57,742 bases of DNA from Propionivibrio sp. (GTDB lineage Bacteria; Pseudomonadota; Gammaproteobacteria; Burkholderiales; Rhodocyclaceae), in contig NZ_JAPUVO010000075.1 in assembly GCF_029255185.1 (NCBI RefSeq), forward strand, positions 1-57,742, written 5' to 3'. Made by a program: the position numbers and the translations under genes. This document shows, one piece after another, positions 37,265 through 47,900 of the stretch (position 1 is its first letter; each line of letters begins with the position of its first letter). The notes beneath the pieces were generated by a model, which saw only the letters and a program-made list of their open reading frames with translations, ran no database searches and was not told where the DNA came from.

Positions 37265-37549
37265 TCAGTGTTCTGCCCGCAGGCTGGCTGCAAAGGCGAC
37301 TTCCATGCTTTCCGGAAACTGGAATTGGGTGAAAGCGCGATGGATCTCGGCTTCATTCACACCTGCGCTGTGATCCTGAAAGCGTATGCCGAGCGGGCGA
37401 CCGTTGGACGCCAAGGTGGCAAAGGCAAAGCGCCAGCGCTGTGCTTCGGCGAGGCGCTCACGCAACTCAAGCTCATTGCTGATGGCCACACCCGCTTGTT
37501 TGAGAGAATCCAGAAACTGGTCGAAGGATTCGGTACTAAGACTGCCCAT
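37265..37549 (-). CDS. Conserved hypothetical protein
   Basis: A 94-residue protein starting at the ATG at 37549, six bases after a GGAG site. It is helical at the N-terminus (LSTESFDQFLDSLKQAGV) and alpha/beta further on. No motif was recognised. It converges with ettA across the bidirectional terminator. Confidence 0.6.
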   Translation of the reverse strand: MGSLSTESFDQFLDSLKQAGVAISNELELRERLAEAQRWRFAFATLASNGRPLGIRFQDHSAGVNEAEIHRAFTQFQFPESMEVAFAASLRAEH

Positions 37550-37641
37550 TTTCAACTCCGTTTGGTTTGGTGAAGAGCCACCATGTGCCTAATAACGCGG
37601 CTTCCTGAAAGCGGTTGACACAAATTTCCCGGTTCTTCCGA

Positions 37642-37845
37642 TTAGTAGTGTGGCGGGATTTCGTCGCGCAGGTTCAGTGGCTCGGTGGGCTCGGCATTGG
37701 CCTGCATCTGTCCGTAGATATGACGCAACTGCTCTTGCAACAAATCAAGCTGCTGCTGTTGCCGATAGACCGTGCGATTGAGTTCGTCAAGCAGATCTTC
37801 GTTCAGGCTGGCCTTGATTTCCAGTTCGGTCAAGCGGTCGTTCAT
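37642..37845 (-). CDS. slyX: SlyX protein
   Basis: The 67-residue coiled-coil protein has the SlyX pattern: an N-terminal LTELEIKASLNEDLLDELN heptad helix, a glutamine-rich middle and the C-terminal EPPPHY-like ending (RDEIPPHY). SlyX family proteins are small cytoplasmic proteins of unclear function. Confidence 0.92.
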   Translation of the reverse strand: MNDRLTELEIKASLNEDLLDELNRTVYRQQQQLDLLQEQLRHIYGQMQANAEPTEPLNLRDEIPPHY

Positions 37846-37934
37846 GGCTCAATCCTTAAGGTGGCAAATCGGCCACTGGTCCTAGCAGGAGCCGACGGAC
37901 TATAATCCCGAGTCATCGGAAGAAGGATAACGCA

Positions 37935-38192
37935 ATGTCGCTCGTTACATGCCGTGCTTGTGACCATCAGGTTGACACTTCGGCGCTCGCCTGCCCCAAG
38001 TGCGGCGCCACCGACCCGGCAAAAAAAATCAGCCGGCAACGGCGCGATGCGCGCAACTTCATTATCCAGACGATCATCTGGTTAAGTCTGATCGGCTGCG
38101 CCGGTTGGTACGTCTGGAATACGTTAATTCCCGTGGTCAAGCAGTACATCGTCAAGCCGCAAAACGATCAGTCACCGGTGGGTCGGCCGTAA
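37935..38192 (+). CDS. Zinc-ribbon protein with a membrane helix
   Basis: An 85-residue protein. The N-terminal zinc ribbon has CRAC and CPKC pairs (residues 6-9 and 20-23). A transmembrane helix lies at about 43-62 (FIIQTIIWLSLIGCAGWYVW). A TATAAT lies at 37901-37906, suggesting its own promoter. Function unknown. Confidence 0.7.
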   Translation: MSLVTCRACDHQVDTSALACPKCGATDPAKKISRQRRDARNFIIQTIIWLSLIGCAGWYVWNTLIPVVKQYIVKPQNDQSPVGRP

Positions 38193-38207
38193 GCCTCCCG
38201 TAAGCCT

Positions 38208-39092
38208 CTATTCCACCACCGCTGGCAATTTGGTTTTCGTATCGAGCATTACGCGGCGCGTCGCAGGCGTTTCCAGGCTGATCCGGCCCAGTTTGCCGTC
38301 GCGGTAATCCTGCAACAGTACGCTCGAGGCTTTCTCGAAATCAGGTTCGCCACCACGCATGCGCAGGGCGCGCCGCTTGGCAACCCCTTCTACGACCGCC
38401 ACGGCATCGATTCCTTCAACCGAGAAGCCATAGCGTTCGGCGAGTAGCACCGGGTAGCGGTCGAGCAGGAGGCCAGCAAGAAATACCGCCACTTCCTCGT
38501 CGATGATGGCGTTGCGGCCGACGGCATGGCTCGCGGCAAGCATCAGGCCATCGCTCGGATATTCGATTTTTGGCCACATCAGACCCGGCGTATCGGTGAT
38601 CGAATGGCGCACGCTGATCTGATGCATCTGCTGCGATTTGGTCACCGCCGGCTCATCGCCGACCTTGGCGATCTTGCGCTTGACCAGGGCATTCATCAAA
38701 GTCGATTTTCCGACGTTTGGAATCCCCATGATCATCATGCGCAGTTGTTTGATGTTGTCATTACGGTGCGGCGCCAGGCGTTGACACAGGGCGGGAATGC
38801 GCGCCACCTCACCGTGATTCTTGCTCGACAGGGCGACGGCCTTCACGCCATCTTGCTGGTTGTAGTAATCAATCCAGGCCTTGGTCGCTTCCGGGTCAGC
38901 CAGATCGGCCTTGTTCAGCACCTTCAGGCAAGGACGCTGGCGGTGCAAGCGCAGTTCACGCACGATCGGATTGGTGCTGGCTTCAGGCAAACGAGCGTCG
39001 AGCACCTCGATCACCACATCGATTGACGCCATCGTTTCGGCCGCTTTTTTCCGTGCCGATGTCATGTGACCGGGGTACCACTGAATAGCCAT
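38208..39092 (-). CDS. ylqF: Ribosome biogenesis GTPase YlqF/RbgA family
   Basis: The 294-residue protein is a circularly permuted GTPase. The NKADL (G4) motif precedes GIPNVGKST (G1) and DTPG (G3), the order G4-G5-G1-G2-G3 typical of this family. RbgA acts in late assembly of the 50S subunit in Bacillus. The C-terminal domain (about 210-294) is present. It faces the zinc-ribbon gene tail to tail, with 15 bases between their stops. Confidence 0.92.
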   Translation of the reverse strand: MAIQWYPGHMTSARKKAAETMASIDVVIEVLDARLPEASTNPIVRELRLHRQRPCLKVLNKADLADPEATKAWIDYYNQQDGVKAVALSSKNHGEVARIPALCQRLAPHRNDNIKQLRMMIMGIPNVGKSTLMNALVKRKIAKVGDEPAVTKSQQMHQISVRHSITDTPGLMWPKIEYPSDGLMLAASHAVGRNAIIDEEVAVFLAGLLLDRYPVLLAERYGFSVEGIDAVAVVEGVAKRRALRMRGGEPDFEKASSVLLQDYRDGKLGRISLETPATRRVMLDTKTKLPAVVE

Positions 39093-39178
39093 GAAGAATC
39101 AGAGCCCGTAAAAAACCGATCATTATCCCATTTGTTCGACCATGCGCCTAAAATGGTCGCTTTTGGCAAACACAAGCC

Positions 39179-40009
39179 GTGCTGAATATTCCCGAAATCA
39201 AGCCCGAACAGTCAATTGAACTCCTCAAGGAACTGCACATCCTGACGCGCGATGGCAAACTGAATCAGGACAGTCGGCGCAAACTAAAGCAGGTGTATCA
39301 CCTCTTCCACTTCATCGAGCCGCTGCTCACCGAACTGGTCACCGAAAACCTGACGCTGGCCGACCACGGCGCCGGCAAGTCCTACCTGGGTTTCATCCTC
39401 TACGACCTGTTCTTCAAGACGCGCGCCAGCGGCCATGTCTATGGCATCGAGACGCGCGAAGAACTGGTTGAAAAATCGTGCGCTTTGGCACAGCGTCTGC
39501 ACTTTGAGCGAATGAGTTTCCTCAACCTGACGGTTGAAGACTCAATTTCCTCACCCGCCCTGCCCGCGACAATCGACATCGTCACCGCCTTGCACGCCTG
39601 CGATACGGCGACCGACGACGCCATCCGCTTTGCACTGTGCAAGCAGGCGCAGTTCATCGTGCTGGTTCCGTGTTGCCAAGCCGAGGTCGCCGCCGTGCTG
39701 CGCCAGAACAAGAATGCATCGCTGGCGAAAACACCGCTTTCGGAACTCTGGCGACATCCAATCCATACCCGCGAGTTCGGCAGCCAACTCACCAACGCCC
39801 TGCGCTGCCTGATGCTTGAAGCCAACGGCTATCAAGTGACAGTCACCGAACTCGTCGGCTGGGAACACTCAATGAAAAATGAATTGATTATTGCGCGACA
39901 GACCGATCAGCCGCGAAAGAACGCGCAAACACGACTACAGGCAATATTGCGCGAACTCAATCTTGAAGAATTGCAAGGCCGCTTTACGCTCTCCGGGGAA
40001 AGCGCGTAG
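39179..40009 (+). CDS. SAM-dependent methyltransferase
   Basis: The 276-residue protein starts with GTG at 39179. A Rossmann-type SAM-binding motif is visible in LADHGAGKSYLGF at about residues 60-72, followed by a FVTAL-like region (VTALHACDTATDD) and a VPCCQAEVA loop. The CC pair and the overall order recall rRNA or tRNA methyltransferases of the Methyltransf_32 type. The substrate is unknown. A hairpin ACTCGCC/GGCGAGT (40021-40040) separates it from the convergent gene. Confidence 0.8.
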   Translation: MLNIPEIKPEQSIELLKELHILTRDGKLNQDSRRKLKQVYHLFHFIEPLLTELVTENLTLADHGAGKSYLGFILYDLFFKTRASGHVYGIETREELVEKSCALAQRLHFERMSFLNLTVEDSISSPALPATIDIVTALHACDTATDDAIRFALCKQAQFIVLVPCCQAEVAAVLRQNKNASLAKTPLSELWRHPIHTREFGSQLTNALRCLMLEANGYQVTVTELVGWEHSMKNELIIARQTDQPRKNAQTRLQAILRELNLEELQGRFTLSGESA

Positions 40010-40039
40010 CCCCTGATGCCACTCGCCAGACCAGGCGAG

Positions 40040-40321
40040 TCAGGCAGTAGTATTGACCCGCGTACCCACCGTCTGCCCGCTAGTATTGACCGTAGGCCGG
40101 CTTTTCTCAGCCTCGGCTTGAGCGCGATCCGCTGCCTCGCTTTCATCAACAGGCGGACTGCCCTGCGCCTGCCGGGACTCCTGAGTCTGTTGTGACTGTT
40201 GGGATTGCTGCGCCTGTTGCGCTTGCCGATCCTGCTCCGGCTGGCGTGCGCGCAACTGGGACGAAGCACTCGCGGCCAAAGCGGCGGCGCTGCTACCTGA
40301 AGAAACCGAACCGACGTCCAT
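40040..40321 (-). CDS. Low-complexity glutamine-rich small protein
   Basis: The 93-residue protein has a serine/alanine-rich N-terminus and a long glutamine-rich middle (AQQAQQSQQSQQTQESRQAQ), followed by an acidic segment and a polar tail. It has no signal peptide or domain. Similar small proteins occur in Rhodocyclales; their role is unknown. Confidence 0.55.
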   Translation of the reverse strand: MDVGSVSSGSSAAALAASASSQLRARQPEQDRQAQQAQQSQQSQQTQESRQAQGSPPVDESEAADRAQAEAEKSRPTVNTSGQTVGTRVNTTA

Positions 40322-40422
40322 GATTGACTCCTCCTGCTCCGAGCTTGATCAAGCCCAACAAGCCCATAGTAGATCATTGCTGCGTTGTTTGCCATGATGA
40401 AACTTAAAGCAACAGCGGCCAC

Positions 40423-40971
40423 TCATCCGCTCGATCCAAAAATGAGCGCCGGTTCGATACGGACCGACTCCCCCTCCCCGGTAATCAGCATCTCGCCGTC
40501 CTGAATCATGCATTGCAGATGCATCGCGCGGTTGGCCAACGCCGCCAGGGCCTGGGTGCTTTCCGGCGGCAGCCGGAACACCGTCAGATTCGGCAGTTTT
40601 TCCAGCGTCGCACGGTTTTGTTCCCACCACATTTCCGCCACCCGGCCACCGTAGGAAAACAGGACCACGCGCCTGGCGCGACCCGATGCCTTGCGCAACC
40701 AGCGTTCGTCGGGCTGACCGACGACAATCCAGAGGTCGATGATGCCGGTCAGATCCTTAAGCCAGAGGTCGGGCTCTTCGTCGGTCGACAACCCTTTGCC
40801 GAAGGTCAGCGAAGGGTCGGCATAACGCATAAAGGCGAGCAGACGAACCATCATGCGCTGGTCGTTTTCGGAAGGATGGCGGGCCAGTGTCAGCGCATAG
40901 TTCTCGTAGAGATTGCGATCCATATCCGCAAGCGCGAGATCAACCTTGAAAATCGTTGCCTTGAGTGCCAT
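40423..40971 (-). CDS. yaeQ: YaeQ-family protein
   Basis: The 182-residue protein begins MALKATIFKVDLALADMDRN, as YaeQ proteins do. It contains the conserved ENYALTLARHPSENDQRMMVRLLAF and EEPDLWLKDLTG blocks. The fold is related to PD-(D/E)xK nucleases; the E-x-D and related acidic residues are visible. The start at 40971 is preferred over an earlier ATG for this reason. The cellular role is unclear. Confidence 0.92.
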   Translation of the reverse strand: MALKATIFKVDLALADMDRNLYENYALTLARHPSENDQRMMVRLLAFMRYADPSLTFGKGLSTDEEPDLWLKDLTGIIDLWIVVGQPDERWLRKASGRARRVVLFSYGGRVAEMWWEQNRATLEKLPNLTVFRLPPESTQALAALANRAMHLQCMIQDGEMLITGEGESVRIEPALIFGSSG

Positions 40972-41113
40972 GAGTATTTTTTGCCAAAACCACGTCATCG
41001 CGGCCGGTAACATTGACTAACAGGTCGACGGGCTGACGCCGCGTGAGGAAGAATGAAGGCCGCTATACTAGCGGAAATTTTGACCCGACCGCCAATCCGA
41101 TTCAAGCGACTCA

Positions 41114-42508
41114 ATGCACGCACTGCGCACACGCTCCGTACTGCTGACCCTGCTTACCCTGGCCAGTGCGTTCGCCCCTAAGGCGATGGCCTTTGGCCCG
41201 CTTGATCCTTTCAATACCGAGGCGATCACACCACCACGCCCGCTGCTCTTCCCGGCCGGCGTCCCGTGCCAGGCGCCCCTGCCAAACACCACTTACGATG
41301 TCCTGGACGTTGTTGACCTGGCGCTGTGCCAGAACCCGAGGACCCACGAAGCCTGGGCCAACGCCCGCGCGCAGGCCGCCCAGGTCGGCGTAGCCCAGTC
41401 CGGCTACCTGCCCAGCCTGGATGGCAAGGCAACAACGAGCCGCTTGCGAACTAATGCCGACAACAGCAATCAGCGCAGCGCTTCACTCACTCTTTCCTGG
41501 CTGCTTTACGACTTTGGCGCGCGTTCGGCCAACCTTGAAATAGCCCGACAACTGCTCAGCGCCGCCACCTCAACGCTCGACAACACCGTACAAAGCGTCT
41601 TCCAGGCGGCCTTGCAGGCCTACTACAACACCCAGGCGGCACGTGCCGCAGTAATCGCCGCACTGGAATCGGAAAAAGCCAGCCGCGAAAGCCTCTCGGC
41701 CGCCGAAGTACGCTACAAGGTTGGCACGGGCACCCCGGCCGACCGGCTGCTGGCGCAAACGGCATGGTCACAGGCTACGCTCAACCGAGTCAAGGCTGAG
41801 GGCGCGGTCAAGATCGCCTTTGGCACGCTAGCCAACGTAATGGGAATGAACGCCAGCGTGCCGCTGAAGCTGGCCGACATTGCGCAGGTCACGCCGGACG
41901 CTTCATTCGAGGGCGACATTGACGCCTTGATCAGCGAGGCGCAACTGCGCCGCCCTGATCTCAAAGCCGCCCAAGCACAGCTTGATGCCGCCCAGTCGAA
42001 CATCGAGTACACACGTGCCTCCGTCCTGCCAACGCTTGCGCTGGGCGCCGGCCCAAACTGGTTGGATACGGGAGGTATCTCCAACCATGGTAATTCGATT
42101 GGCTTGACGCTCACCCTGCCGATCTTTTCCGGCTTCGAAACCCGCTACAAGGTTCGCTCGGCACAGGCTGCTGCCGACGCGGCGAGCGCGCAGCGCGAAA
42201 ACCTCCGCCTGCAAGTCGCGCTTGACGTCTGGAGTGCTTACCAGAGCCTGATCACCGCCACCCAAACGATCCGCACCACAGCCGATCTGCTGGCCAGCGC
42301 CGAGCAATCGGAACGCGTCGCGCTTGGCCGTTACAAGGCCGGTGTTGGCAGCATTCTTGATGTCCTCAATGCCCAGAGCGCACTGGCTGCCGCCCGCTTG
42401 CAGCGCATCCAGGCACTACTTGACTGGCACGTCTCGCGCGCCGCACTGGCCAAGGCCGTTGGCGTACTCGACAGCAGCCTGTTAAACCCCGCGGCAGGAA
42501 CCCCATGA
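41114..42508 (+). CDS. TolC-family outer-membrane channel
   Basis: The 464-residue outer-membrane efflux protein has a signal peptide ending about residue 26 (APKAMA). Two repeated OEP domains cover the rest, with conserved LNRVKAEGAVKIAFGTLANVMG and ERVALGRYKAGVGSILDVLNAQSAL. It works as the exit duct of a tripartite exporter with the next three genes and overlaps the next by four bases. A TATACT at 41064-41069 may be its -10 box. Confidence 0.93.
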   Translation: MHALRTRSVLLTLLTLASAFAPKAMAFGPLDPFNTEAITPPRPLLFPAGVPCQAPLPNTTYDVLDVVDLALCQNPRTHEAWANARAQAAQVGVAQSGYLPSLDGKATTSRLRTNADNSNQRSASLTLSWLLYDFGARSANLEIARQLLSAATSTLDNTVQSVFQAALQAYYNTQAARAAVIAALESEKASRESLSAAEVRYKVGTGTPADRLLAQTAWSQATLNRVKAEGAVKIAFGTLANVMGMNASVPLKLADIAQVTPDASFEGDIDALISEAQLRRPDLKAAQAQLDAAQSNIEYTRASVLPTLALGAGPNWLDTGGISNHGNSIGLTLTLPIFSGFETRYKVRSAQAAADAASAQRENLRLQVALDVWSAYQSLITATQTIRTTADLLASAEQSERVALGRYKAGVGSILDVLNAQSALAAARLQRIQALLDWHVSRAALAKAVGVLDSSLLNPAAGTP

Positions 42509-43695
42509 CACCAATCCTCAAGACAAACCTCATCACCCTCGTCGCTGTTTCAATTGTCGGTGGCGGTTTCTACTGGTATCGCAGCAGCGCCGCGCAGTCC
42601 CCTGAGCAGCGCTACAAGTTGCAGGCCATCGAAAAGGGCGATCTCACGCAAACTGTCTCGGCCAGCGGCACGCTCAACCCGGTGGTCCTGGTTAGCGTTG
42701 GAACGCAGGTTTCCGGAACGGTCACCAAACTTTATGTCGACTTCAACGACAAGGTCGAGAAAGACCAGCCCCTGCTTGAGCTTGACCGTTCGCTGTTTGC
42801 CGCGCAGGCCAGGCAATCGGCGGCCAATATCGGCAATATCGCGGCGACGCTTGATCTGGCGCGTGCCAACGAAACACGAATGAAATCGCTGTTCGAGCAG
42901 GAGTATGTGTCGCGGCAGGAACTGGAGCAGGCTGTCCAGGCACGCAAATCAGCAGTGGCGCAGCTCGAACAAGCGCGGGCGGCGGCCGACAAGGATCAGG
43001 TCAACCTCAACTACACCACCATTCGCTCGCCGGTTTCCGGAATCGTCGTTGACCGCGTTGTCGATCTCGGGCAAACCGTTGCCGCCAGCCTGCAAACCCC
43101 GACGCTGATCAAGATCGCGCAGGATCTCTCCGAGATGCGCATCGATTCGAGTTTCGCCGAGGCCGACATCGGCAAGATCAAGGAAGGCCAGAAGGTTCGC
43201 TTTACCGTCGATGCCTTCCCGAACAAAACTTTTTCCGGCGAAGTGCAGCAGATCCGCCTCAACCCGACTGTGCAGCAGAACGTCGTCACCTACAACGTTC
43301 GCGTCTCGCTGCAAAATCCGGATCAGATTCTGTTGCCGGGAATGACCGCCTACGTCAACATCGGCGTCGCCCGCCGCAGCGATGTGCTGATGGTGCCCAA
43401 CGCCGCGCTGCGCTTCAAACCCGCCGACGCCGATGAAAAAGGCGCCGCCGCCCAAAGTGCCTCACCGGCCGGCGAGCCAAAGGGCAAGGGGAAGAAACGC
43501 GACAGCGCCAGCGGCACGGTTTACGTGATCGACGGCAAGGAGCTCAAGCCGGTCAGCATTCAACTGGGCATTACCGACAATCGCACTACCGAAGTCATCG
43601 CTGGCGACCTGAAAGTCGGTGACAAGGTCATCGTCGGAGAAAACAACGCCAGTGCCGGCGGCAAACCCAGCAGCGTCGGCATGAGGCTGTTCTGA
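42505..43695 (+). CDS. macA: MacA-type periplasmic adaptor of an ABC exporter
   Basis: This 396-residue membrane-fusion protein has an N-terminal membrane anchor (about 8-25). Barrel-sandwich, helical hairpin (residues about 100-165) and beta-barrel domains follow, with TVSASGTLNPVVLVSVGTQV as the family opening. It links the MacB permease to the TolC channel. It overlaps the TolC gene by four bases and the ATPase gene by one base. Confidence 0.92.
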   Translation: MTPILKTNLITLVAVSIVGGGFYWYRSSAAQSPEQRYKLQAIEKGDLTQTVSASGTLNPVVLVSVGTQVSGTVTKLYVDFNDKVEKDQPLLELDRSLFAAQARQSAANIGNIAATLDLARANETRMKSLFEQEYVSRQELEQAVQARKSAVAQLEQARAAADKDQVNLNYTTIRSPVSGIVVDRVVDLGQTVAASLQTPTLIKIAQDLSEMRIDSSFAEADIGKIKEGQKVRFTVDAFPNKTFSGEVQQIRLNPTVQQNVVTYNVRVSLQNPDQILLPGMTAYVNIGVARRSDVLMVPNAALRFKPADADEKGAAAQSASPAGEPKGKGKKRDSASGTVYVIDGKELKPVSIQLGITDNRTTEVIAGDLKVGDKVIVGENNASAGGKPSSVGMRLF

Positions 43696-44410
43696 TGCCC
43701 GAAGCAGTTATTCGCGTCGCCGGGCTCGGCAAGTCCTACGTCACCGCCGCCGGGCTGTTCCCGGCGCTCAAGGGCGTCGACCTGACGATCAGGCGCGGTG
43801 AATTCGTCGCCATCATGGGGCCGTCGGGTTCAGGAAAATCGACGTTCATGAACCTGCTCGGCTGTCTTGACACGCCAACCATGGGCGATTACTACCTGGT
43901 CGAACGCAATGTTGCGCACATGGGGAGCGACGAACTTGCTATCTTGCGCAACCGCACCATCGGCTTCGTCTTTCAGGGCTTCAACCTGCTGCCGCGCATG
44001 AGTCTGGAAGACAACGTCGCCCTGCCGCTGGTCTATTCGGGAATCGAGCGTGAAGTGCGCCGCGCGAAGGGCCGCCAAATGCTCGCCCGGGTTGGCCTCG
44101 ACGGCTACGCAAAATCCCTGCCCGCACGCATTTCCGGCGGCCAGCAGCAGCGTGTGGCGATCGCCCGCGCACTAATCAATTCGCCACGTCTGATTCTTGC
44201 CGACGAACCAACCGGCAACCTTGACAGCCATACCGGCGAAGAAATCATGGCGCTCTTTGGCCAACTCAATGACGAGGGAATCACCATCGTCCTGGTCACC
44301 CACGAAGCCGACATCGCCGCCCATGCCAAACGGCAGGTCCGCTTTTTCGATGGCCACATCGTGAGCGACATTATCAACGACAGCGCCACCCTGGCGCGGA
44401 AACCCGCATC

Positions 44411-44417
<7 letters not shown>
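43695..44417 (+). CDS. macB: MacB-type ABC transporter ATPase
   Basis: The 240-residue ATPase has Walker A GPSGSGKST (residues 42-50), a Q-loop FQGFNLLPRMS, the signature ISGGQQQRVAIARAL and Walker B LILADEPTGNLD. The length is that of a LolD/MacB-type ATPase made separately from its permease; E. coli MacB fuses both. It overlaps the permease gene by seven bases. Confidence 0.94.
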
Positions 44418-45634
<1,217 letters not shown>

Positions 45635-45642
45635 GACAGGAA

Positions 45643-46164
45643 ATGCCGGTATACCGTCTTGGAATCCACACTCCGCGAATCGACCCGCAAAGCTGGATCG
45701 CCCCCAGCGCTTCGATTATCGGCCAGGTGCATCTGGCCAGGAACGTCTCAGTCTGGTGGAACGCCACCCTGCGCGGCGATACCGACCTGATCAGCATCGG
45801 CGAGAACAGCAACATTCAAGACGGCTCGGTACTGCATACCGACCAGGGAATCGAGCTCATCGTGGGACGCAATGTCACCGTTGGCCACATGGTGATGCTG
45901 CATGGCTGCACGATTGGCGACGGTTCGCTGATCGGCATCGGCTCCATACTGCTCAACAACTCGGTGATCGGAAAAAACTCGCTGGTCGGCGCTAATACGC
46001 TGATCCCGGAAGGCAAGGTATTCCCGGAACGCGCCCTGATCATCGGTTCACCGGGAAAAGTCGTGCGCGAACTAAGCAATGAGGAAGTCGCCCGTCTGCC
46101 CGACAGTGCGGAGCGCTATGCCGAGAACTGGCAGCGCTATCAGCGTGAGCTACTGGCGATCTGA
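45643..46164 (+). CDS. Gamma-class carbonic anhydrase family protein
   Basis: The 173-residue left-handed beta-helix protein carries hexapeptide repeats and the zinc-binding histidines around VLHTDQG and VGHMVMLHGCTIG. The sequence matches the YrdA/PaaY branch, whose catalytic activity varies. It lies eight bases after the permease gene and is likely part of the same transcript. Confidence 0.9.
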   Translation: MPVYRLGIHTPRIDPQSWIAPSASIIGQVHLARNVSVWWNATLRGDTDLISIGENSNIQDGSVLHTDQGIELIVGRNVTVGHMVMLHGCTIGDGSLIGIGSILLNNSVIGKNSLVGANTLIPEGKVFPERALIIGSPGKVVRELSNEEVARLPDSAERYAENWQRYQRELLAI

Positions 46165-46578
46165 TTTATACGACGGCAAGGAGCCGCTGATGGCACGTCT
46201 GATTCTTTTGGGCTAGCTCCAAAACTATTCATTTCGCATCACAAACAGAAAGAAAGCTCCGCCAAAAAGGCGGCGACGCTCAACTTTGCGGAGCGAGGGA
46301 ATCGCCAACCAACTCACGCACCAGGGTTGCTTCCGTTGCTGTCCTGATATGCGCGATTAGCACCACGTGACCGTTCCGGATGGCATCGAGCCGTAGCGGT
46401 CATGTCTTGATTCCTCTGAGTTGTTCTGCTTGAGCATGCCTGTACGGTAGCCAACAAAACGAGCTTTGCGTTCGGCAGCGCACGGATGACCATTCTCCTT
46501 TCCAGTAGCCTCGCTCCAGGTTGAACAGTGCCGTGCACCGTAGCTGTCATCGTTAGCCATCCAAAAAGGGAACACCCC
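46165..46578. other. Intergenic region of 414 bases with alternative hairpins
   Basis: Two mutually exclusive stems overlap: GCTCCGC (46256-46262) with GCGGAGC (46288-46294), and CCGCC (46259-46263) with GGCGG (46269-46273). Minus-strand frames here lack family features. Near 46390 and 46545 the phrases cgtagcggtcat and cgtagctgtcat look like a degenerate direct repeat. No gene is supported. Confidence 0.4.
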
Positions 46579-47706
46579 ATGGAATACCATCAAGCCAACA
46601 ACGCCAGCCCGGCTGAGCGACAGACGACATCGTCGGTGATCGAGATCCGCACCGGCCAGGCCCCCGGACGTCTGACACGAGCCGAGTTCAGCATCCGTTT
46701 TCGTGCCACCTTCATCGACCCTGCCTTCCGCGCCGAAGATCAGTCCATCGAACGTCTTGAAGACATTGCCTGGCTGGCTTATACGGATGGCCGCAAGGCG
46801 CCATATACCCAGAAAGCCGGTCCCGGCTACGCCGATCCGGACTATGAGCTGTCAAGCGAGTGGATTGCCACGAAACAGCGCATCGATGAAGCGCAAAAGA
46901 ACTGGTCCGAACCCTCGACCCCTTCCCGCGTGTTGCTGATCTGCGGTTCGGCCCGCAACGACGGCAGTTGCCCGAGCGAAATCTCGAAATCGTTTCGGCT
47001 TCTGGGAATCGCCCGCGAAACACTGGAGCATGCCGGCATCGGAGCTGATGTACTCGATCTGAGTCTGCTCACCTCCGAATACGGCCGCAACATCCACCCG
47101 TGCAAGGGCTGCGTGTCGACAGCCATGCCCCTCTGCCACTGGCCGTGCAGTTGCTACCCGAATCACTCGCTCAACCAGACCAATGACTGGATGGCCGAAA
47201 TCTACGAGCGCTGGACGGCCGCCCACGCCGTGATCATCGTCACGCCGGTCTATTGGTACCAAAGCCCGAGCCCCCTGAAGCTAATGATCGACCGCCTGGT
47301 CTGCGCCGACGGCGGCAACCCAGACCCGACGCTGACTTCGGGCAAGAACGCCAATAAAGCAAAGGAACTTGAAATGGCTGGCTGGGACTACCCGCAACAC
47401 CTCGCCGGACGGGCTTACGGAGTGGTCGTGCATGGCGATGTGACCGGAATTGAAGACTCGCGTCGCGCCCTGTCGGACTGGCTCGACTGGATGGGTTTCA
47501 TCGATGCCGGAGCACAGGCGCGACTCGATCGCTACATCGGTTACTACGAGCCGTATGCGACCAGTCACAGCACTCTGGACAAGGACGAGCTGATGCAAGA
47601 AGAGACGCGCAATGTCGCGCGCGCCGTGGCTAAAACCGTCGTCGAATTGCGTGCCGGGCGACTTCAGGAGGTGCGGCCCAAGCTCTCGCGTCCACGACCG
47701 AAATAA
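46579..47706 (+). CDS. NADPH-dependent FMN reductase-family protein
   Basis: The 375-residue protein has a flavodoxin-like core from about residue 113. The FMN phosphate loop is LLICGSARNDGSCPSE, and the region TPVYWYQSPSPLKLMIDRL binds the flavin ring. A cysteine-rich stretch between them (CKGC...C...PCSC) is notable. An N-terminal extension of about 110 residues precedes the core. The start at 46579 follows a weak purine-rich site. The reaction is probably quinone, azo or metal reduction; the substrate is unknown. Confidence 0.82.
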   Translation: MEYHQANNASPAERQTTSSVIEIRTGQAPGRLTRAEFSIRFRATFIDPAFRAEDQSIERLEDIAWLAYTDGRKAPYTQKAGPGYADPDYELSSEWIATKQRIDEAQKNWSEPSTPSRVLLICGSARNDGSCPSEISKSFRLLGIARETLEHAGIGADVLDLSLLTSEYGRNIHPCKGCVSTAMPLCHWPCSCYPNHSLNQTNDWMAEIYERWTAAHAVIIVTPVYWYQSPSPLKLMIDRLVCADGGNPDPTLTSGKNANKAKELEMAGWDYPQHLAGRAYGVVVHGDVTGIEDSRRALSDWLDWMGFIDAGAQARLDRYIGYYEPYATSHSTLDKDELMQEETRNVARAVAKTVVELRAGRLQEVRPKLSRPRPK

Positions 47707-47900
47707 CAAGCCCGACCGACCTTCACGACACGTTTAACAAATTCATGTGCATTGCCTCAAAAGTGAAGACGCGGACCCGGTCCCCGATCATCAATTCATA
47801 GCTCGCCTGCGCTGTCCGTGCGATACCGAACAGACCGTTTGTATCCGTCCCGCTAAGTTCACTCGGCGCCGACCACCAAACTCAGCAAAAGGAGACTCAC

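Noticed and set aside
37193-37573. Plus-strand frame opposite the hypothetical gene at 37265-37549
   Set aside because: The minus-strand gene has a proper ribosome-binding site and a protein-like sequence, so the plus frame is its shadow.
46314-46580. Minus-strand frame of 88 codons in the 414-base gap
   Set aside because: Composition and sequence lack any protein-like pattern; it overlaps the start of the next gene.
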